From Coriolopsis trogii (taxonomy: Eukaryota > Basidiomycota > Agaricomycetes > Polyporales > Polyporaceae): a stretch of DNA of 64,000 bases. The notes beneath the pieces were generated by a model that made no database searches, was not told the DNA's origin, and saw only the letters and a list, made by a program, of their open reading frames with translations. The number at the start of each line of letters is the position of its first letter. Positions within the stretch are counted from its first letter, which is position 1. Shown piece after piece: positions 34,020-47,215 of the stretch. The position numbers were made by a program, and so were the translations under genes. The DNA is taken from contig JAHYIO010000006.1 of the NCBI GenBank assembly GCA_020543525.1, positions 1,860,001 through 1,924,000 of the forward strand. Direction: 5' to 3'.

Positions 34020-35958
34020 ATGCCTGACGACTCTCTGCGAGATGCCAGTCATGGGCCCTGGGATCGGAACATGGACAAACTCTTACTCGAGATCATATCA
34101 GAGGATATCTTAGCTGGTGTCCGTAAACTCCAAGGTTCTCGAGGAAAAGGCACACAGTAAACTCCTTGCTCAGGGAACAATCCCGCGCGCTGATACTATC
34201 GCCGTTTTCAAGGTATGATGAACAGGTCAGTCAGCGAAGTTCATACCATGCTGTAGTAACCTGGCTGACCTGATCCTATAAGCAGTTACTCGACCTGGCG
34301 CAACTTCTCATGCGAGCCCTCGCTGAGGTCAGAATGCTACACTTCCCGTTCACCGCCTTCCTCCGGAAATACTGACCCACATCTTCTCTCTTGTCCGGCA
34401 ACCAAATCGAGTCTGCTGGAGAGGCCTCCCAGGATGGTCCGCCTATCGGTACGAAGCTGAGGAGAACAGCCTGCACTGGCAGACCCTGTCCCTTGTATGT
34501 CGAAATTGGAGAGATATCACCTACTCCAATTCCGTCATGTGGTCGCATATCATCTGTCCCAACGGGAAGTCTCCCTCAGAACTACGCTTCAACCTCGCCG
34601 GAGCGCAAGCTCTTACCATCACCGGGAGTTTCGCCACGCTGCCTAAGCTGTGTAGCGCTCACCAGTCGGTTTACTCCCGTATCCGAGAGCTAGACTTGAC
34701 GGCGCAGGCTACGGATAACATGGCCAACATACGATCCTATCTGGAAAACGTGCGTCTTCCTGCGCTTGAACATTGCAAACTTGTCTTCTCTTGTAAGGAG
34801 CGCACAACCCCTTTGCTTGTCCCCCTATTTGCTGGGACGGCGGTGAAGTTACGTTCACTATCCATCATTGGCCGCTACACTCTTCCAATAGGTGACTATC
34901 CCGCCCTCACGCGATTCGCCTATTCTCCACGGTGGAAGGAGCACTGGGACGCCCAAGATCTGTTATTGTGTCTATCGAGCATGCCTAACCTCGAAGATCT
35001 CTATATCGACAACTGTTTGTTGACGATGGACAACGAACGACCAGTTCTGCTCCATAAACTTCGACAGTTCATCATCTGGACCCACGACAATCCGACCCTC
35101 CACGGGCTGATGTCACTCATTTCCTTTCCCCCACAATGCCACGTCCGCATCGCTCCCCATGACCGAACGGCCACCGGAGAGGCTATGCCATACATCGCCA
35201 ATGATACGCACAACGTTGCAATTTCGACCATTCGACTGAGGTTCGGCAGTAGTAGCGGCCACGCAAGAATCGGGTTTATGCGTCCACGGGCCCAGGGATC
35301 GTTATCCTTACTTTTGACAGAAGAAGTTGCTGAGAATCTCAGCGACATAACCTCGCAACTAGCCGAGTCTCTACGCGTTGTGGGGGTAGAAGAACTCTGG
35401 GTGGGCGTCGACGGCTCTTGTCAAGGTTTTGATCGTCGTCTCCTTCACAATTTGCCATCCCTCAAGCGTTTGGTCGTCTGCCGGTCCTTCCGGAAGGAAA
35501 ATTGGGCGAGAGGGCTCGGATCGCGTTGCGCCATTCTCAAGACACTACGAATCACACCATGCGTCGACGGACGCTCCGACAGTGACATCTTCTCTTGTGT
35601 GTCAAGTGACAAGGAGACCCCTACGACTGCACCTACCACCATCGCATGTCCCAAGCTCGATACGCTATATGTCAACATACCTAAGTACATGTCGCGATCG
35701 GGCGTCGCTGGCTTACGTGACATGCTCACTTCTCGTATCCCCACGCATCCAATTCGAAAGCTGGTGATCGGATACCACCCGATGCTAACGGAGATCGTTG
35801 TGACAGAGGTTCTCGCCTTGGGGGGGCTCGTCGAGGAGTACGTGTGCCGCCCACTCACACAATGGACGAGCAAGTCAGGCATATGGGACTGGCTCCAGGA
35901 CATACCGGAGGTGTTCGATGGCCCGGAAGCTCTCCGGGATGATTTGCCTGGTTGGTAG
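34020..35958 (+). CDS. F-box/LRR-like protein (copy C), N-terminus doubtful
   Basis: The frame from 34327 to 35958 (543 codons) is intact. It opens with NATLPVHRLPPEILTHIFSL, a clear F-box start, continues LSLVCRNWRDITYSNSVMWSHI, and then has a long region of LRR-like strands ending near PIRKLVIGYHPML and GLVEEY. Upstream, family-like coding (ATG 34020, MDKLLLEIISEDILAGVRKLQ; LEEKAHSKLLAQGTIPRADT; after an intron LLDLAQLLMRALAEV) is in other frames. Shifts occur near 34137 and 34328. Starting at Met 34537 would delete half of the F-box. So the gene may be freshly inactivated at its 5' end, or the reference may contain small errors. It is homologous to copies A and B. The probable role is an SCF substrate adaptor. 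Confidence 0.7.
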
Positions 35959-36156
35959 ATTGGTGTTCGTGAGTCTTGATCGTGAGTTCGCACATTCTAG
36001 TACTCTTGTAGCGAGGGCGGAAATACTGACGCTATGCGTCGAACATAGCTCTTCCAGTCGAACATCTGCTCGCATAGTGGATGAAGCTGGCTCAACTCTG
36101 GAGAAGCAAGGAGTTGCTCTATGGTGTATAAGTTACACCTACGGAGCGCCAAAGTA

Positions 36157-39100
36157 TTACAATTCGTCGTGCTTGGGAGCTGTCTCCCCGTTATTACCTG
36201 TGCTCGCGCCGTGCAGCTTCCGCGTAAACTCTGCGATCTCTGCGTCGTAGACCTCCCACTCAGGGATTTGTCTTGCTCTGTCGAGTTTAGGCTCTTTCTA
36301 TATGACGCAGCGCATATGAGCACAATGCGGATATGCGTCGTTGTATACTTCACGTACCGTGAGTGGGTTCTGGCAGAGATCAATTGTCTTCGCACGGTCC
36401 AGACGATCTTTGCTGCCTGAAGTATGACATGAGTAGAAGTTCTGGGTAGACTCGGGGTACACTTACACCATGTCTCGCACTGCAATGTTGGACAATCGTG
36501 AGTATGCTCAGGAGTGGCATCGTCGAGTTATCACTCACCCATAGCCAGTCTTCGGGCAGAGAGAACTACATACTCGGTCAGCTCCCAATACAACAGAGAC
36601 GAGTGAGGTACTCACGATCGGCACTTCTCGTTGCAGATTGTTCGGGAGATCTAGAACATATTGTGAATAGACGTCACCCGGCCGTATATGATAGGCAAAC
36701 CTTGGTCAAGATTGGCAAGAGAGTTGGGGTCGGCGGATAATTGTTGATAGTGGCCACGTAATATATCCTGAGTGGCATCGTCAGCAAGTGCGAACAGGTC
36801 GACGCCGTAGTCGAACTTACTCCAGCCGCGAGCTCACGGAAGCGTACAAGGTCCACGACATACAACGCGCTAGTCGGTGGATCAGTCAACCTGGTGTAGA
36901 TATCGGCATGGAGAAGAGATACCTGATGTGGTATGGGAGGCCGCGAAGGAAGTCCTTCCAGTAGCCTGTCTTCCAGAACCGATAGCCTTCTGTGTCCGGA
37001 TTGTCGTCGCCCATAGGAGTGTACGCGTACGGTGCTCCATGCAGGTCCAAATCAACGAGCTCCTTGAGATCCGCGCGGACAATTTGATCTGCGTCGACGA
37101 AGATGACTTTCTTCAGGTCCATGGGGAAGAGCACGTCAAGGAAGAGGATCTTGTATGCCCAGATGATTCGTTGCTTCTCCTTCTGTGCGCGGAGCCATGA
37201 AGGCCACTTGTAGGTGACAAGCTCATATTGGAACCCATATTCGGACGCGAAGTGAGGAATGAATTCCTGTAGACCGACGATCAGGGACGCTCAGTTACAA
37301 ACCAAGAACGAGGGACAGCTCAGAAGCGTACCAGGAACGATGGCGACAAGAAGTTCTCGATGAACCAGAACTTGACGCTACTCTTCGTATGGCGGAGAAC
37401 GCTCAGTATCATGATAGACGCAAATCGCTAAGCAATTGGTAAGCTCCTCCGTAAACGCAAAACCAAGTCCAGACATTACCTCGTACAAATGACCAGAGGC
37501 GACCGTGAAGATGTTGATTTCGGCTTGACCGTCATCAACAGTGACCAGTGCCTTCTCCTCTTGCTTGAGGCCAAAGAACGACGATACCCTGATGGTGTGG
37601 TGAGCGACGTGCGAGAACTACATGCGCGATCACGTACTTGGTCAAGATGCCTCCTACCACACTCTCGTCGTCATGCCCCCGGCTCGCCACCTGCAGCACA
37701 TCCACGTCCTCCATCCCGGGCAATCTCGCCAGCCTGGGATACAACGTAACACCCTCAAAGCTAGTCACAGTGACCTCGTCGCCGGCCTCATCCACCGTAG
37801 GGCTGTTCCAGCCCTCGTTGCCCACGCTCTCCATCTTGAAGATCTCCCTCCCGCGCCCCGGTCGAATCTCAAGCTTATACACGCCCGGCTTCGTCCTGAA
37901 CTGCAGGTAGCCCAGGTTCGCCATGACGAGCGTGTCCGCGATCGGCGTCGAGTCGCTCGTCACCAGCTGCAGCTGCACTCCACGCGGCGCCTGGTTGCTC
38001 TCGCTCTCGCGCGCGTGGCCCTCGACGACGAGATAGTCGAGGTCGAACACGGCCTTCAGGCCTTCTGTGCGGTCGCGCGGGGAGAGCATGCCAAGCTGGA
38101 TGTTGTCGAGGTCGTAAAGAGCTTCGCGCGGTCGGATGAGCCACGACTGAGGGGTATCCATCGCGAGAGTGTAGATCGGCTCGATTGGCAAGTCAGTGAA
38201 ACGCGTCTTCGCGTGTATCTCGTTGCTGCCCGGAATGAGCTTGTGTATGACCCAGCAAAACAAGAATCTTACCCGTTGTCGTCGAATGTCAGACGTGGCA
38301 GCAATGTATAACGATAGAATCGTTTGAGTGGCAGCTTTGATAACGTCAGCACGAGGGACTATGGAGACCAAGTGGACAATGGCGGGAGGAGCGTACCTCG
38401 TTATACCTCGTCGGGTTGACGTGGACCTCGATATACACACCCGGCATCTCGCTAATCCACTACGTGTTCCCACAGACTCAGCTGCCGTGCGGTAGCAGAC
38501 GACACGAAGGTCTCACCTCCAGCAGACTGGACCATTTCTGCGCAGATTCACTCAAGGGGTCTACCAAGACGCCGAAGTGGTATAACGCGGTTGAGTTGTC
38601 TCCGATCGAGAACGCGCTGACCATCAAATCAGCACCCTGTAGCAAATCGAAACACAAGCCAAGAGCACCTACGTATATTTCCCACTAAGCATCTGATAGT
38701 TCCGCAGGCGAGGACGTTGTGGCGCATTGAAGAGACCCGCTTCGCTCGGGTCTGGAAGCTGGATCGACGACACAATCGAAGAGGCGATCGCGGTCAGCTC
38801 AGCCGCGTCCTCCCTACAGTGCTATCAGCCACTGTGTCTATCGTCATAAGGCAGACCACGCCGACCGACCTGCTAAAGTCACGTATAGGCTCATAGATGT
38901 CCAACAGCGCTTCATAGACAGGACCGACACGCTTGTTGTGCTCGTACTTGAACAGCGTCTCGAAATCCCCGGCGACAAATCCTCCAGGCTTGATAGGACC
39001 GATGACCTACTCGGAAGTATCATGAGCTATCGGTCCTCTGCCCAATGAACAAAAGGACATACTCGACCATTGACTACCAGCGCTCGCTCACCCGGCTTCA

Positions 39101-42100
39101 ACTCGAGCTGCCTGACGATGAGGCGACACGCAGTGAGATACTCGACGTACTCTGCACCGGTGTAAACCTTGCTCTGAGTGAGCTCCGAGAAGAAGAACCG
39201 CTCCTGCTGATCCTGTTCCTCCCCGGAGACCGGGTCACCAAGCCCGAGCTCGCGTAACACCCTCTTGGGGCCGACGCGAGAGAGAAGACCCTTGGATACG
39301 AGCTCGCCGAAGAAGCGCGAGTCGCTCACGAACTTGTCAGAGTTGGTGAAAGGGGAGACCGACGCTGGGTTGTGGATGAACGAAAAGCGCGAGAGCGACC
39401 CGGGTGTCTGGAGACGAGATCGTGAGAGATTGCACGACACGAACCGAGGGAATGAGTTTACCATGGATAACAACGCCTCCTTCAGGAACTCTCTGCTCTC
39501 ATCGGTATCGAAGTCCGCAACGACGTAGGTCGTGAACGGAACTCGTTCAGAGTCCTCCGGGTAAAGGAAAGAGCCAGCGCTGGTGTTCAGTCCGCTGCGG
39601 GCGAGGAGATCCGTGAGGCTGAATATCCGGAGGCTCCCCGCTTTCGTGGAGGGATGGATATACATGTTCCTCCGCTTGGCCGTCGTTGGAAGGTCATAGA
39701 AGTAGTTGGAGAGCGCCTCCGGGTTTTCCTCCGTGAGCTCGCCCTTGTAGACCTGCGAACATTGTTAGAATAAACGTCACGGCTAGAGACGAGGCGGCCT
39801 ACGAGCCTTGTACTGGATGTGCTGCAGATGTTCGCCCACTTCGCTTTGGAGGTACCGCAAGAAGTCCTGTCCAGGCACCGCTTAGCACATATAGCCAAGG
39901 AACACTGGAATCACCACGCACATCATCCAAGTCAAAATGCTTCCCATTGAAGAAGGCATGTCCTTGTGGTGCTGACTCGAGCGTCGCACTCAGCCTGTTG
40001 GCGTAAGCACGCTGTTTCTCCATGTCACCCTCTGTGCCTTCAAGTATCTTGTTCAAGTCCTTCTCGACCGCTTGTGCGACATCGTCCCTACGCGCAAGGA
40101 GCGCATTGAACGTGGTTCGTACAACTGCCCAATCCACAGAAGGACTGAGTGCGTGTACGGGAACGTCTTTCTGAGATAACTGGGTGCCATGAAGTGAGCA
40201 TCCTGTTTGTCCGTGGCTGGGAAATGGAGACGTACGAAGTACAGGAACGTCAGCGTTTCCTCTGGCCCGAAGTTCTCGAGGAGGTAGTAGTATAGACGGG
40301 CCATACGCGCGCCTGTGCACGGGCGGATTAGTGGAGAGCACATGGCCACAGGAGTTCATGCATGCACGCACCGTCCTTGGTCTCAACAAGCGGGGCAACA
40401 CCCCAGCGGAACGGCATCGCGCGAGTGATGAGAGCCTGTACGGTGGTGGCAACGAAGTCGATGCTGCTCGTCTGCGAAAGGTCCACCGCGAGCACGACGT
40501 TGAAAAGGTTATGCCTCAGCGCGGGGAGTTGCCCGGGATACATTGGGCGAAGAATCTACACCATGGCGAGAGGTCAGCAACCAACAAATAGGCAAGGCAT
40601 TAGGTACCGACGGATCTCAGTGACGTGCTCCACCTCTCGTACCGCTCATCCTTGTTGAAGTCGTTCAGCCATCCGATCACGCCTCCGCCTTCTGTGCGAT
40701 CGCTTGCGTCAAAGAGCCCATCCAATGCCCCAGACTCTGACTGTGCCTTTGCGATGCTCATGTGAGTAAGGAGCGAGAGCGCCTGTTCGGGTGAGAGCCC
40801 GAGCGACATGAAGGACAGCATGATGTTGCGCTCGCGCCGGAGGACACGGAGGAGGCTATCACACGCGACTAACATTAAGCTGTGCTTGAATGCGAAGAAT
40901 TAGATATCGTACCCGAACGCATTCAAATCCTTCTCCTCGACCGCGATACCATTCAGCCACACCATGTTGACACCACCCCGAGCGCGCGGCTGGTTGTTGG
41001 CTATCTCCTCGAGGAGATCGTGGTCCACTGTGACGCGGCGCGCCAGTGCGCCCGCGTAGCGCGGAAAGTTCTGCGCAAGCTGCTTGAGGGTGGAGAGCTT
41101 GTCTTCCGAGTCATATATCAGCTGTGCAGCTTGCAAGTCGATATCTGCGAACAGTCATGGATTACACGGAGGATGTACGCGAGCTTCCGTGAGACACGGA
41201 GGTAGGCGAAAGGACGAGGCTACGAGAACGCACCTTGGAACTCCTTCTCCGACAGCGGTAGCGTCACATCCACACTCTCGTCGATAGGGTACTGCTGTAA
41301 CAAGCTGACGATTGGATCGGGCTCGTCCGCTTGCGCTGCCGTTCCCTGCTCGTCGTCTGCAGATGCACCACCTTGCAGACGGTCGTCGACCGCCAGATAA
41401 TCCATCTTCTTCAGGTCAAGCGCGACACCATACCCCGAGAGGTATGTCCTGTCCGCCGAATCGCGGTCAGGTGGAGGTATAGGACGCAACACGTAAGTGA
41501 GATGCGGAGTGGGGCCACTTGCAGCCTTGTATAGGTACGCGTGCAAGTCGCGGAAGTTGGGGGAGTCGAGCGTCGCGTAGAGGACGGCCGTGCGTGGTGG
41601 GGCATCGAGGATCTGCGAAGGATTGGGCAGGATGTGATCGAACGGGAGGAGCTTGGGAGCGTACGACGACGTTCTATTGCTTTCGGGTCATTACATGGCG
41701 GTATCGACGGGAGAGCGAGGACATACGAGTTCTGCTCCGTTGGCTCACCGGGTGCGTCCAGAGCTTCCGTCTGCACCAACCGCGCCAGTGCCTGTGCGTC
41801 GCAGACAATCTCCCCATACCAATCCACCCACGAGCGACAGCCTTCGGAGCCCACAGCATTCACTCTTGATGCCTGGTGGTCGTTGTAGTACTGGTAGAAG
41901 GCCTCGAGCTTCGGGCTGGCTGAGTGAAGTGCGACGTGCATCTCCGCAGCTACATAAGCTCCTGGCTGAGCGAGGTAGTCCAAAGCCAGTGCCGTGTCAA
42001 AGACATGCTTGTGTGCATGTTGCGGTGAGGATCGATCCTCAGGAAGAGGATAGACGTCCGGATTGGTCACAGCATCGAGTAGCGGAAAGAAAGCTTCTGA

Positions 42101-42295
42101 ATCCTCTATGGCAACTGATTCTCTGTGTGTGGTCTTTGAGAGCTGCACGCTGAGGCGGATTGGGTCAACTCACAAACTCTCGAGGATTATTGGTGCACTA
42201 GGCCATGACGTTCTGAGTTCTACATTCACAGGAGGTTTCCCGGCAAGTGCAGGTAGACTATGCCAGACAAGCAGAGGGATTAGAGCCCCGAGCAT
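36157..42295 (-). CDS. UDP-glucose:glycoprotein glucosyltransferase (UGGT)
   Basis: It starts with a signal peptide ([19 protein letters not shown]; exon 42295..42174, 51-nt intron) and [17 protein letters not shown] of the first thioredoxin-like domain. It ends in HDEL at 36157, the ER-retrieval signal. In the ER lumen UGGT re-glucosylates misfolded glycoproteins so that calnexin rebinds them. The GT24 catalytic domain is plain: [12 protein letters not shown] (the DxD-type motif), [44 protein letters not shown] and [12 protein letters not shown]. The upstream half (about 37.5-42 kb) holds the thioredoxin-like and beta-sandwich regions over many exons. The 3' end is finely split: for example exons 36416..36358 and 36297..36157, with 50-60-nt introns. 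I assembled the two ends exactly but not every middle exon. No inactivating change was seen. Confidence 0.92.
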
Positions 42296-42651
42296 AAGAC
42301 AATCCAGAAACTAAGTCCGGCCAGTACAAGCAAGTCTATAGCAAGAGACAGAGAGCAAGAGGGAGAGGACGAAAGCGGAGCGAGAGCAAGCGGGCATCTG
42401 CCAGACTGCGCGTAGCCTCTGGTAAGCGCTCGCGTAGTGCCACGTCCTCCATCGCGGTCACGTGCATACGCGTCTCATTCAACCGTTCCGCCGTCGCGCA
42501 TCCACTGCTCTACTAGTACTAGCAGTTCTACACCCATCTACACCCCGTATGGAAAGCATTACTATCATCGATACTCACATTCATAGCCGGAAAGGAAACA
42601 TAAAAGGATACCACGGCGATAGTGCGTCTTCGAGTGTAGGCCGCACGGTGT
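42296..42651. other. UGGT 5' flank
   Basis: Promoter side of UGGT. No separate gene is seen. It ends at the left border of the segmental duplication. Confidence 0.5.
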
Positions 42652-43238
42652 ATCCACATCATTCCCAAAATTCCAATTCCATTATATTCATCCTACCAAA
42701 TGAGGCTGACGACCAATCGCAGCAGCACGCGTACACGCGTACACAACAAACAGAGGTATAGAGCACATAACCGCATCTGCGCAGCTCAATGCGTAGAACG
42801 CGAGAGCGACCAGGGATAGAGGAAGGCAGGACATAAAGTAACGGGGGACGGGCGTGTCGTTCATCCAGTAACTCCGCGCGCGCACATCGTCGCCCGCCGA
42901 CCGCCCCAGTCGCGTGGCCCCCACCTGCCAAAGGCGAGGGCACGAAGGAGGGTCCCGCTAGGGGAGAGGTATCCGGAACACATATAACACCAAGACCGAC
43001 CGAGACCACGAAAGAGGGAGAGAGATGGGAAACGCATGCACATGAAGGATAAAGATACGTGATTATACGTTGACCGGGCCGAGAGCGGGAGCGAGAGAGC
43101 GAGGGACGGAGATGCAAGAGCAGGAGGAAAAGCGTGACGGGAGGCTCGCTCCCCACGCCAGTACGTGCACGCAAGAAAGCGAGAGCCGCCGTCAACAGCG
43201 AGTCCAGCACATACTCGTATCAGTGACACTAACGCAGC

Positions 43239-46208
43239 TCAGAACAAGTCCGAGTGCTGGTGCGCCCTTCCAAAGTTGCGCGCCTTGTGCGAACGGCGAG
43301 CGTGACCTCCCGCCGCCGTGTTCTGGAACACCGTGAGCGCGTCGGGCCCACCGCACACACGCGAGCTGTCGCCGCTGCATGGCATGGCACAGGCGGAGTC
43401 TGCGAGGACAGCCCCTCCGCCGTTCGTGAACGCGCTCCCGCAGTAGCACTCGCGCGCGTACTCAAGCCCGGCCATGGTGTGTCCGCGCTCGGCGCAGTGC
43501 GCGATGCACGCGTTGATCGTCATGCTCTTCGTGCTCGTGTACGCGTCGACGTTCAGCGCGCGGCCCTTCACGTTGTCCTTGCGGCACCCGAGCGCCGTCC
43601 AGCCAGTGGGCAGGCCAGACACGTTCGTCGAGTTCGAAGGCGCACTGACGGTCGGGGCGGGGGCAGACGAAGAGACGGAGGGCGAGGAGGGGAGGGCAAT
43701 GTTCACGTTGTTGGTGATCTTGTACGCCGCGAGGGCCCAGTTGCCACCACACATGGCGGACTTGTCACCAGCACAGGCCATGTTGCAGTTGGACGCGGCG
43801 ATCGGCTTGCCCATGTTGTTCGAGAACGATTTGCCACCTGCCGACAGTTTAGATAGAAAGAACAGAGAATCGCCAGAACCGCAACTCACAGTAGCACTCG
43901 CGGCCGTACTCCACGCCGCCCAGGGAGTAACCCTTTGCGGCGCAGGTCGACAAGCACGAGTTCAGGGTCATCTGGTCGTTCGCGAAGCTGTACCCAGTGA
44001 GAGCGCGCGCCGAGGCATCCGACACGCAACCAACGCTGGTAAAGCCAACCGGAACGTTGCTGGGCTGAGCGGGAGCAGCAGCGCTAGAACTCGTCGCGCT
44101 TGCGGAGGGAGCAGACTTGGTGACCACTGCAGTGGTGGTGTGTGCCGCCGAAGACGACGAGACGATGACCGAAGAAGGAGCGTTAGCAGAGCTGGTCGCC
44201 TTAATGGTGGTAGACTGTACGGACGAGGCGGACGACGGCTTCACGGCGCCCGGGTTCGCAGTAGTCAACAGAGTGAGCTTCGCAGGTCCACCACAGATCT
44301 CGTTGGCTAGAACGGCTTCGTCAGAAACGCTCAACGGCAGAATTGAGTCGCATACTCACCATTGCCCGCACAGTGGTTGTTGCACGACGACCACTTGAGC
44401 GCCGTTTGCGAAGCGCCGTTGCGGACCTGGTTGTCGCAGTAACACTCGCTCGAGAACTCAATACCAGCCAACTTGAAGCCCTTGGAAGCGCAGAAGTCGG
44501 CACACACCGCGCGCGTCATGTTGTCGCTCTTCGTCGACGCTCCGGTGAGCGCGCGGCCATTGGTACCTTCGGCAATGCACCCAAACTCGCTCCAGCCGCT
44601 GGGAAGCGGGACTTGAGCGGGGATGAGAGCGGGGGCGGCGTTCGAGTTAGGAGGGCAGGCGGGCTTAGTGCCCTTGCCGTCCCAGATCGGGTTGCAACCA
44701 GGAAGCTGAGTGATGGGAGTGGTGAGCCCAACGTTCTCGTCAACGTACTCGGTTTCGAGAACACAGGCGTCCGCAGCAGCCTGATCGAAAACAGCGGCAA
44801 GAGGAGGGCAATCCATGACATTTCCGTTGGCGTTCACGCAAGTATCGATGGCGTTCTGAAGGAGATCGACGTCCCAACCGTTCTGGAAGTCACCGTGATG
44901 ACCGTAACCCGTGGTGTCACCGTTCGCCAAGACCCAGGTACCGGGGCCCCAGTACGAGAACTGGTCTACGGACACAATCATCTCGTAGAAGAGCGAGACG
45001 AGATGAACGGGGTGCGAGTCGGGGCAGTTGCCACTGTTGTACGCGTCGACTGGGTACGCCATGTGAGACTTGTGATCGGGCGAGTCGAGGTTGACGCCGT
45101 CCCAGCAAGACGGGAAGAAGACCTGGGCGCGCATGCCGTTGGGGCAGTTGTGATCGAAGAAGTTCGGGCGCTCGTCCCAGTCGGGATCACCGTTGTGAGC
45201 ACCGGAGTAGTCTACGGAATGAGTGAGCAGCACATATATCGATGGACGCGCAGTACTCACCCAAGCAGACATAGCTCACGGCCTGGTCAGCATGACTGGA
45301 AGCGTTGTATGTCTTGCGGTTGGGATCACCGGCCAACATGCGAAGGCCAGGCGGGAACGCCATGACCTTCTCGTTCTTGGAGCCGTTACGCTTCAGGTAG
45401 TAGATATTGAAACCCGTCGCTGCATACTTGAGATTAGTGACTCCTTGGATACGGCAGAAGACGGATCTGGGTTCCGGCACTCTTGCATAAAAGCTCCCAC
45501 TATCGTAGATACTAGGCAGTATCCAGATGAGGAAAACTGCACAAGTCTGAGCGCCTTACGATCCTTACAGGCCACCAGTAAGGACCGTAAGGAGTGTAAG
45601 GCGCTGTGTTGCGACGAATGGGGACCTCACGCAGGGCGTCTACGGAGATCTTAACAGACCCTGTCCTTAACGGTGCTTACTGGTACTTATCGGCCCTTAC
45701 GCTCCTTCGTTAGGACCGATAAATACTCTGAAGGTTTTACTAATGTACCCGGCGGAGAGTACTACGTGAAACACTTACGCATGGCAGTGAGCTTGCCCGT
45801 CTGCTGATCGCGGTGGTACAGTTGGGGCTAACGAGCATAAGATGAGCGCCATCGTTTTAGCCGCTCAAACTCTGAGTGCACTCACCGCCCAATAGTTGGA
45901 CTTGTCCGGCTGCACGGGGATGGTCGTGCATTTGCTGGTCTTGAGATCATCGGCGTCGTAGACGTTCTTGAACTTGCTCGCGCCGACAACGGAGTGTACG
46001 TGCGTGCCCAGCTGGAAGAGGCGAGAAACCGAACACTACGTCAGCGTCTGCATTTAGATAGGCCGTGAGTGATCAGAGGACGCACCGCTCCTGGGTTGAC
46101 GATCGAGTCGAGACGGGTGGTGATGATGGGCCTGCTACCCCCGAAGATCCAGTGCTCCGCGTTGGCGACCGCGGCGAGTGTGGCGAGGGACAAGAGTTGA
46201 GAGAACAT
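43239..46208 (-). CDS. Secreted DUF1996 protein with three WSC domains (copy 1)
   Basis: Seven exons: 46208..46086, 46011..45886, 45827..45779, 45419..45261, 45211..44360, 44306..43890 and 43837..43239. They give 774 residues with every phase consistent. A signal peptide (MFSQLLSLATLAAVANA) precedes a DUF1996 domain (HWIFGGSRPIITTRLDSIVN to about residue 330, with RAQVFFPSCWDGVNLDSPDH and HLVSLFYEMI). Three WSC domains follow, each with conserved Cys (GCIAEG...CYCDNQ, GCVSDA...CYCGGK, GCRKDN...CYCGSA), joined by Ser/Thr/Ala linkers. WSC domains bind polysaccharide, so a cell-wall or extracellular role is likely. The third intron is 359 nt, against about 50-75 nt for the others, and holds a TAAGG-rich inverted-repeat block. 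The last residues are basic, with no GPI-like tail. Confidence 0.93.
45545..45725. repeat. TAAGG/CCTTA inverted-repeat block in intron 3 (copy 1)
   Basis: GAGCGCCTTAC and GTAAGGCGCT form an inverted pair 35 nt apart. Further CCTTA/TAAGG and TTACTGGTACTTATC motifs extend to about 45725. It enlarges an otherwise ordinary intron and is probably an old MITE or structured repeat. The same block lies at about 54441-54616 in copy 2 with point changes. Confidence 0.6.
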
Positions 46209-46599
46209 TGTAAAGACTGTTTGCGGATTCCAACCGAAAGAACGTGTGTAGGTCAGATGAAGGAGGGGAGGTCGCCGACAGCCAATGAGAGAGGAAGGGG
46301 AAGGGGCCCAAGCACGGAGGCGTTTGAAGGCGAAACGGGACCGCGAAGAGGAACTTTATGAGGCCGGGAAAGCCAGCCTGTGCCAAACTCTATTTCAGCT
46401 CCTCGCGCTCGGTGCGCCGGACTCGCTCTCCTCGCTCGCTCTGCCTCTCTGCCTCGCTCACTCTCGCTCTCGTTCTCTCGTCTCGTCTCGTCTCCTGCTC
46501 GCTCCCTGCTCGCTGCCTGGTCCCTCGCCCGCCCGCGACTCTTGCGCGTCCTTCCACCCCCGTCGCCTCCTCCGCCTCTCCCTCTCTCGCTCAAAGATC

Positions 46600-47215
46600 A
46601 AGTCTTGTCTCACGGACCGCCTCTTGCACGCCCAACTTCTCGTCCCCATCTGTGCGCGTCTCAATCCGCTCTCGGTCGAGGAGGATATGGCAAGGTGCTT
46701 CTCGCGCTCCCGTCTTCTGGTGCTGGCTCGATGCAGGTCGCGCTCAAGATACCCGTCAACATGGTCTCACTCGGAGTGTACGTAGATGGACAGCACGCTC
46801 GCGGCGCGGTGCGGTGGTCTGTATCCAGGTATGTCCCAACCACAGTCCGAAACTGTCACTGTCTGCCGCTCTGCCCTACTCCGGTCTCAAGTCAACTACG
46901 CCCACACCACTGCGAAACGCTAGTCGCCTCCTCCGCTCATCTGCTCTGGGATGCTAGTCTCTCTCCCCCGAACCGACATCCTTCCCATCTAGTGCTTCGC
47001 TTCAATGGTCTCACGAACACACCATCGACACGCTCAGGCTCTTGTCCGCGGAGCTGGTCCTTGCGCGGCGCACTGCAAGACATCAAGCCTGCGAACATCT
47101 TGCTCGCAGCCGTCTATCTGCTACAGAAAATGGGCCAAACTCAAGCATGGGCGACCAGCTCGACCTCTCCCGCACCCCACACAACACTGCTCCGGAACTC
47201 GTCCCTAGCCCCACG
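46600..47215 (+). pseudogene. Decayed protein-kinase fragment, unit 1
   Basis: The N-lobe reads SALGRGGYGKVLLALPSS and MQVALKI: a glycine-rich loop and the ATP-anchoring Lys. After intron-like sequence come LLSAELVLA (helix E), QDIKPANILLA in another frame (a remnant of the catalytic loop HRDxKPANI) and TAPELV (the APE motif). The piece between N-lobe and helix E, the HRD and the DFG are missing, so it cannot be active. A CT-rich promoter-like tract precedes it (46430-46590). Confidence 0.7.

Larger units (their letters stand above)
42652..46405. repeat. Segmental duplication, left copy (3.75 kb)
   Basis: It matches 51541-55301 in direct orientation with few differences. It begins at the shared atccacatcattccc and ends in shared cagctcctcg. 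It includes one whole DUF1996/WSC gene, about 590 bp of 3' flank and about 200 bp of 5' flank. Confidence 0.95.

Noticed and set aside
43474..45365. Long plus-strand frames (278 and 340 codons) opposite the WSC gene, also at 52367-54258
   Set aside because: The minus strand encodes a complete, phase-consistent DUF1996/WSC protein; the plus frames are compositional shadows repeated in both duplicates.
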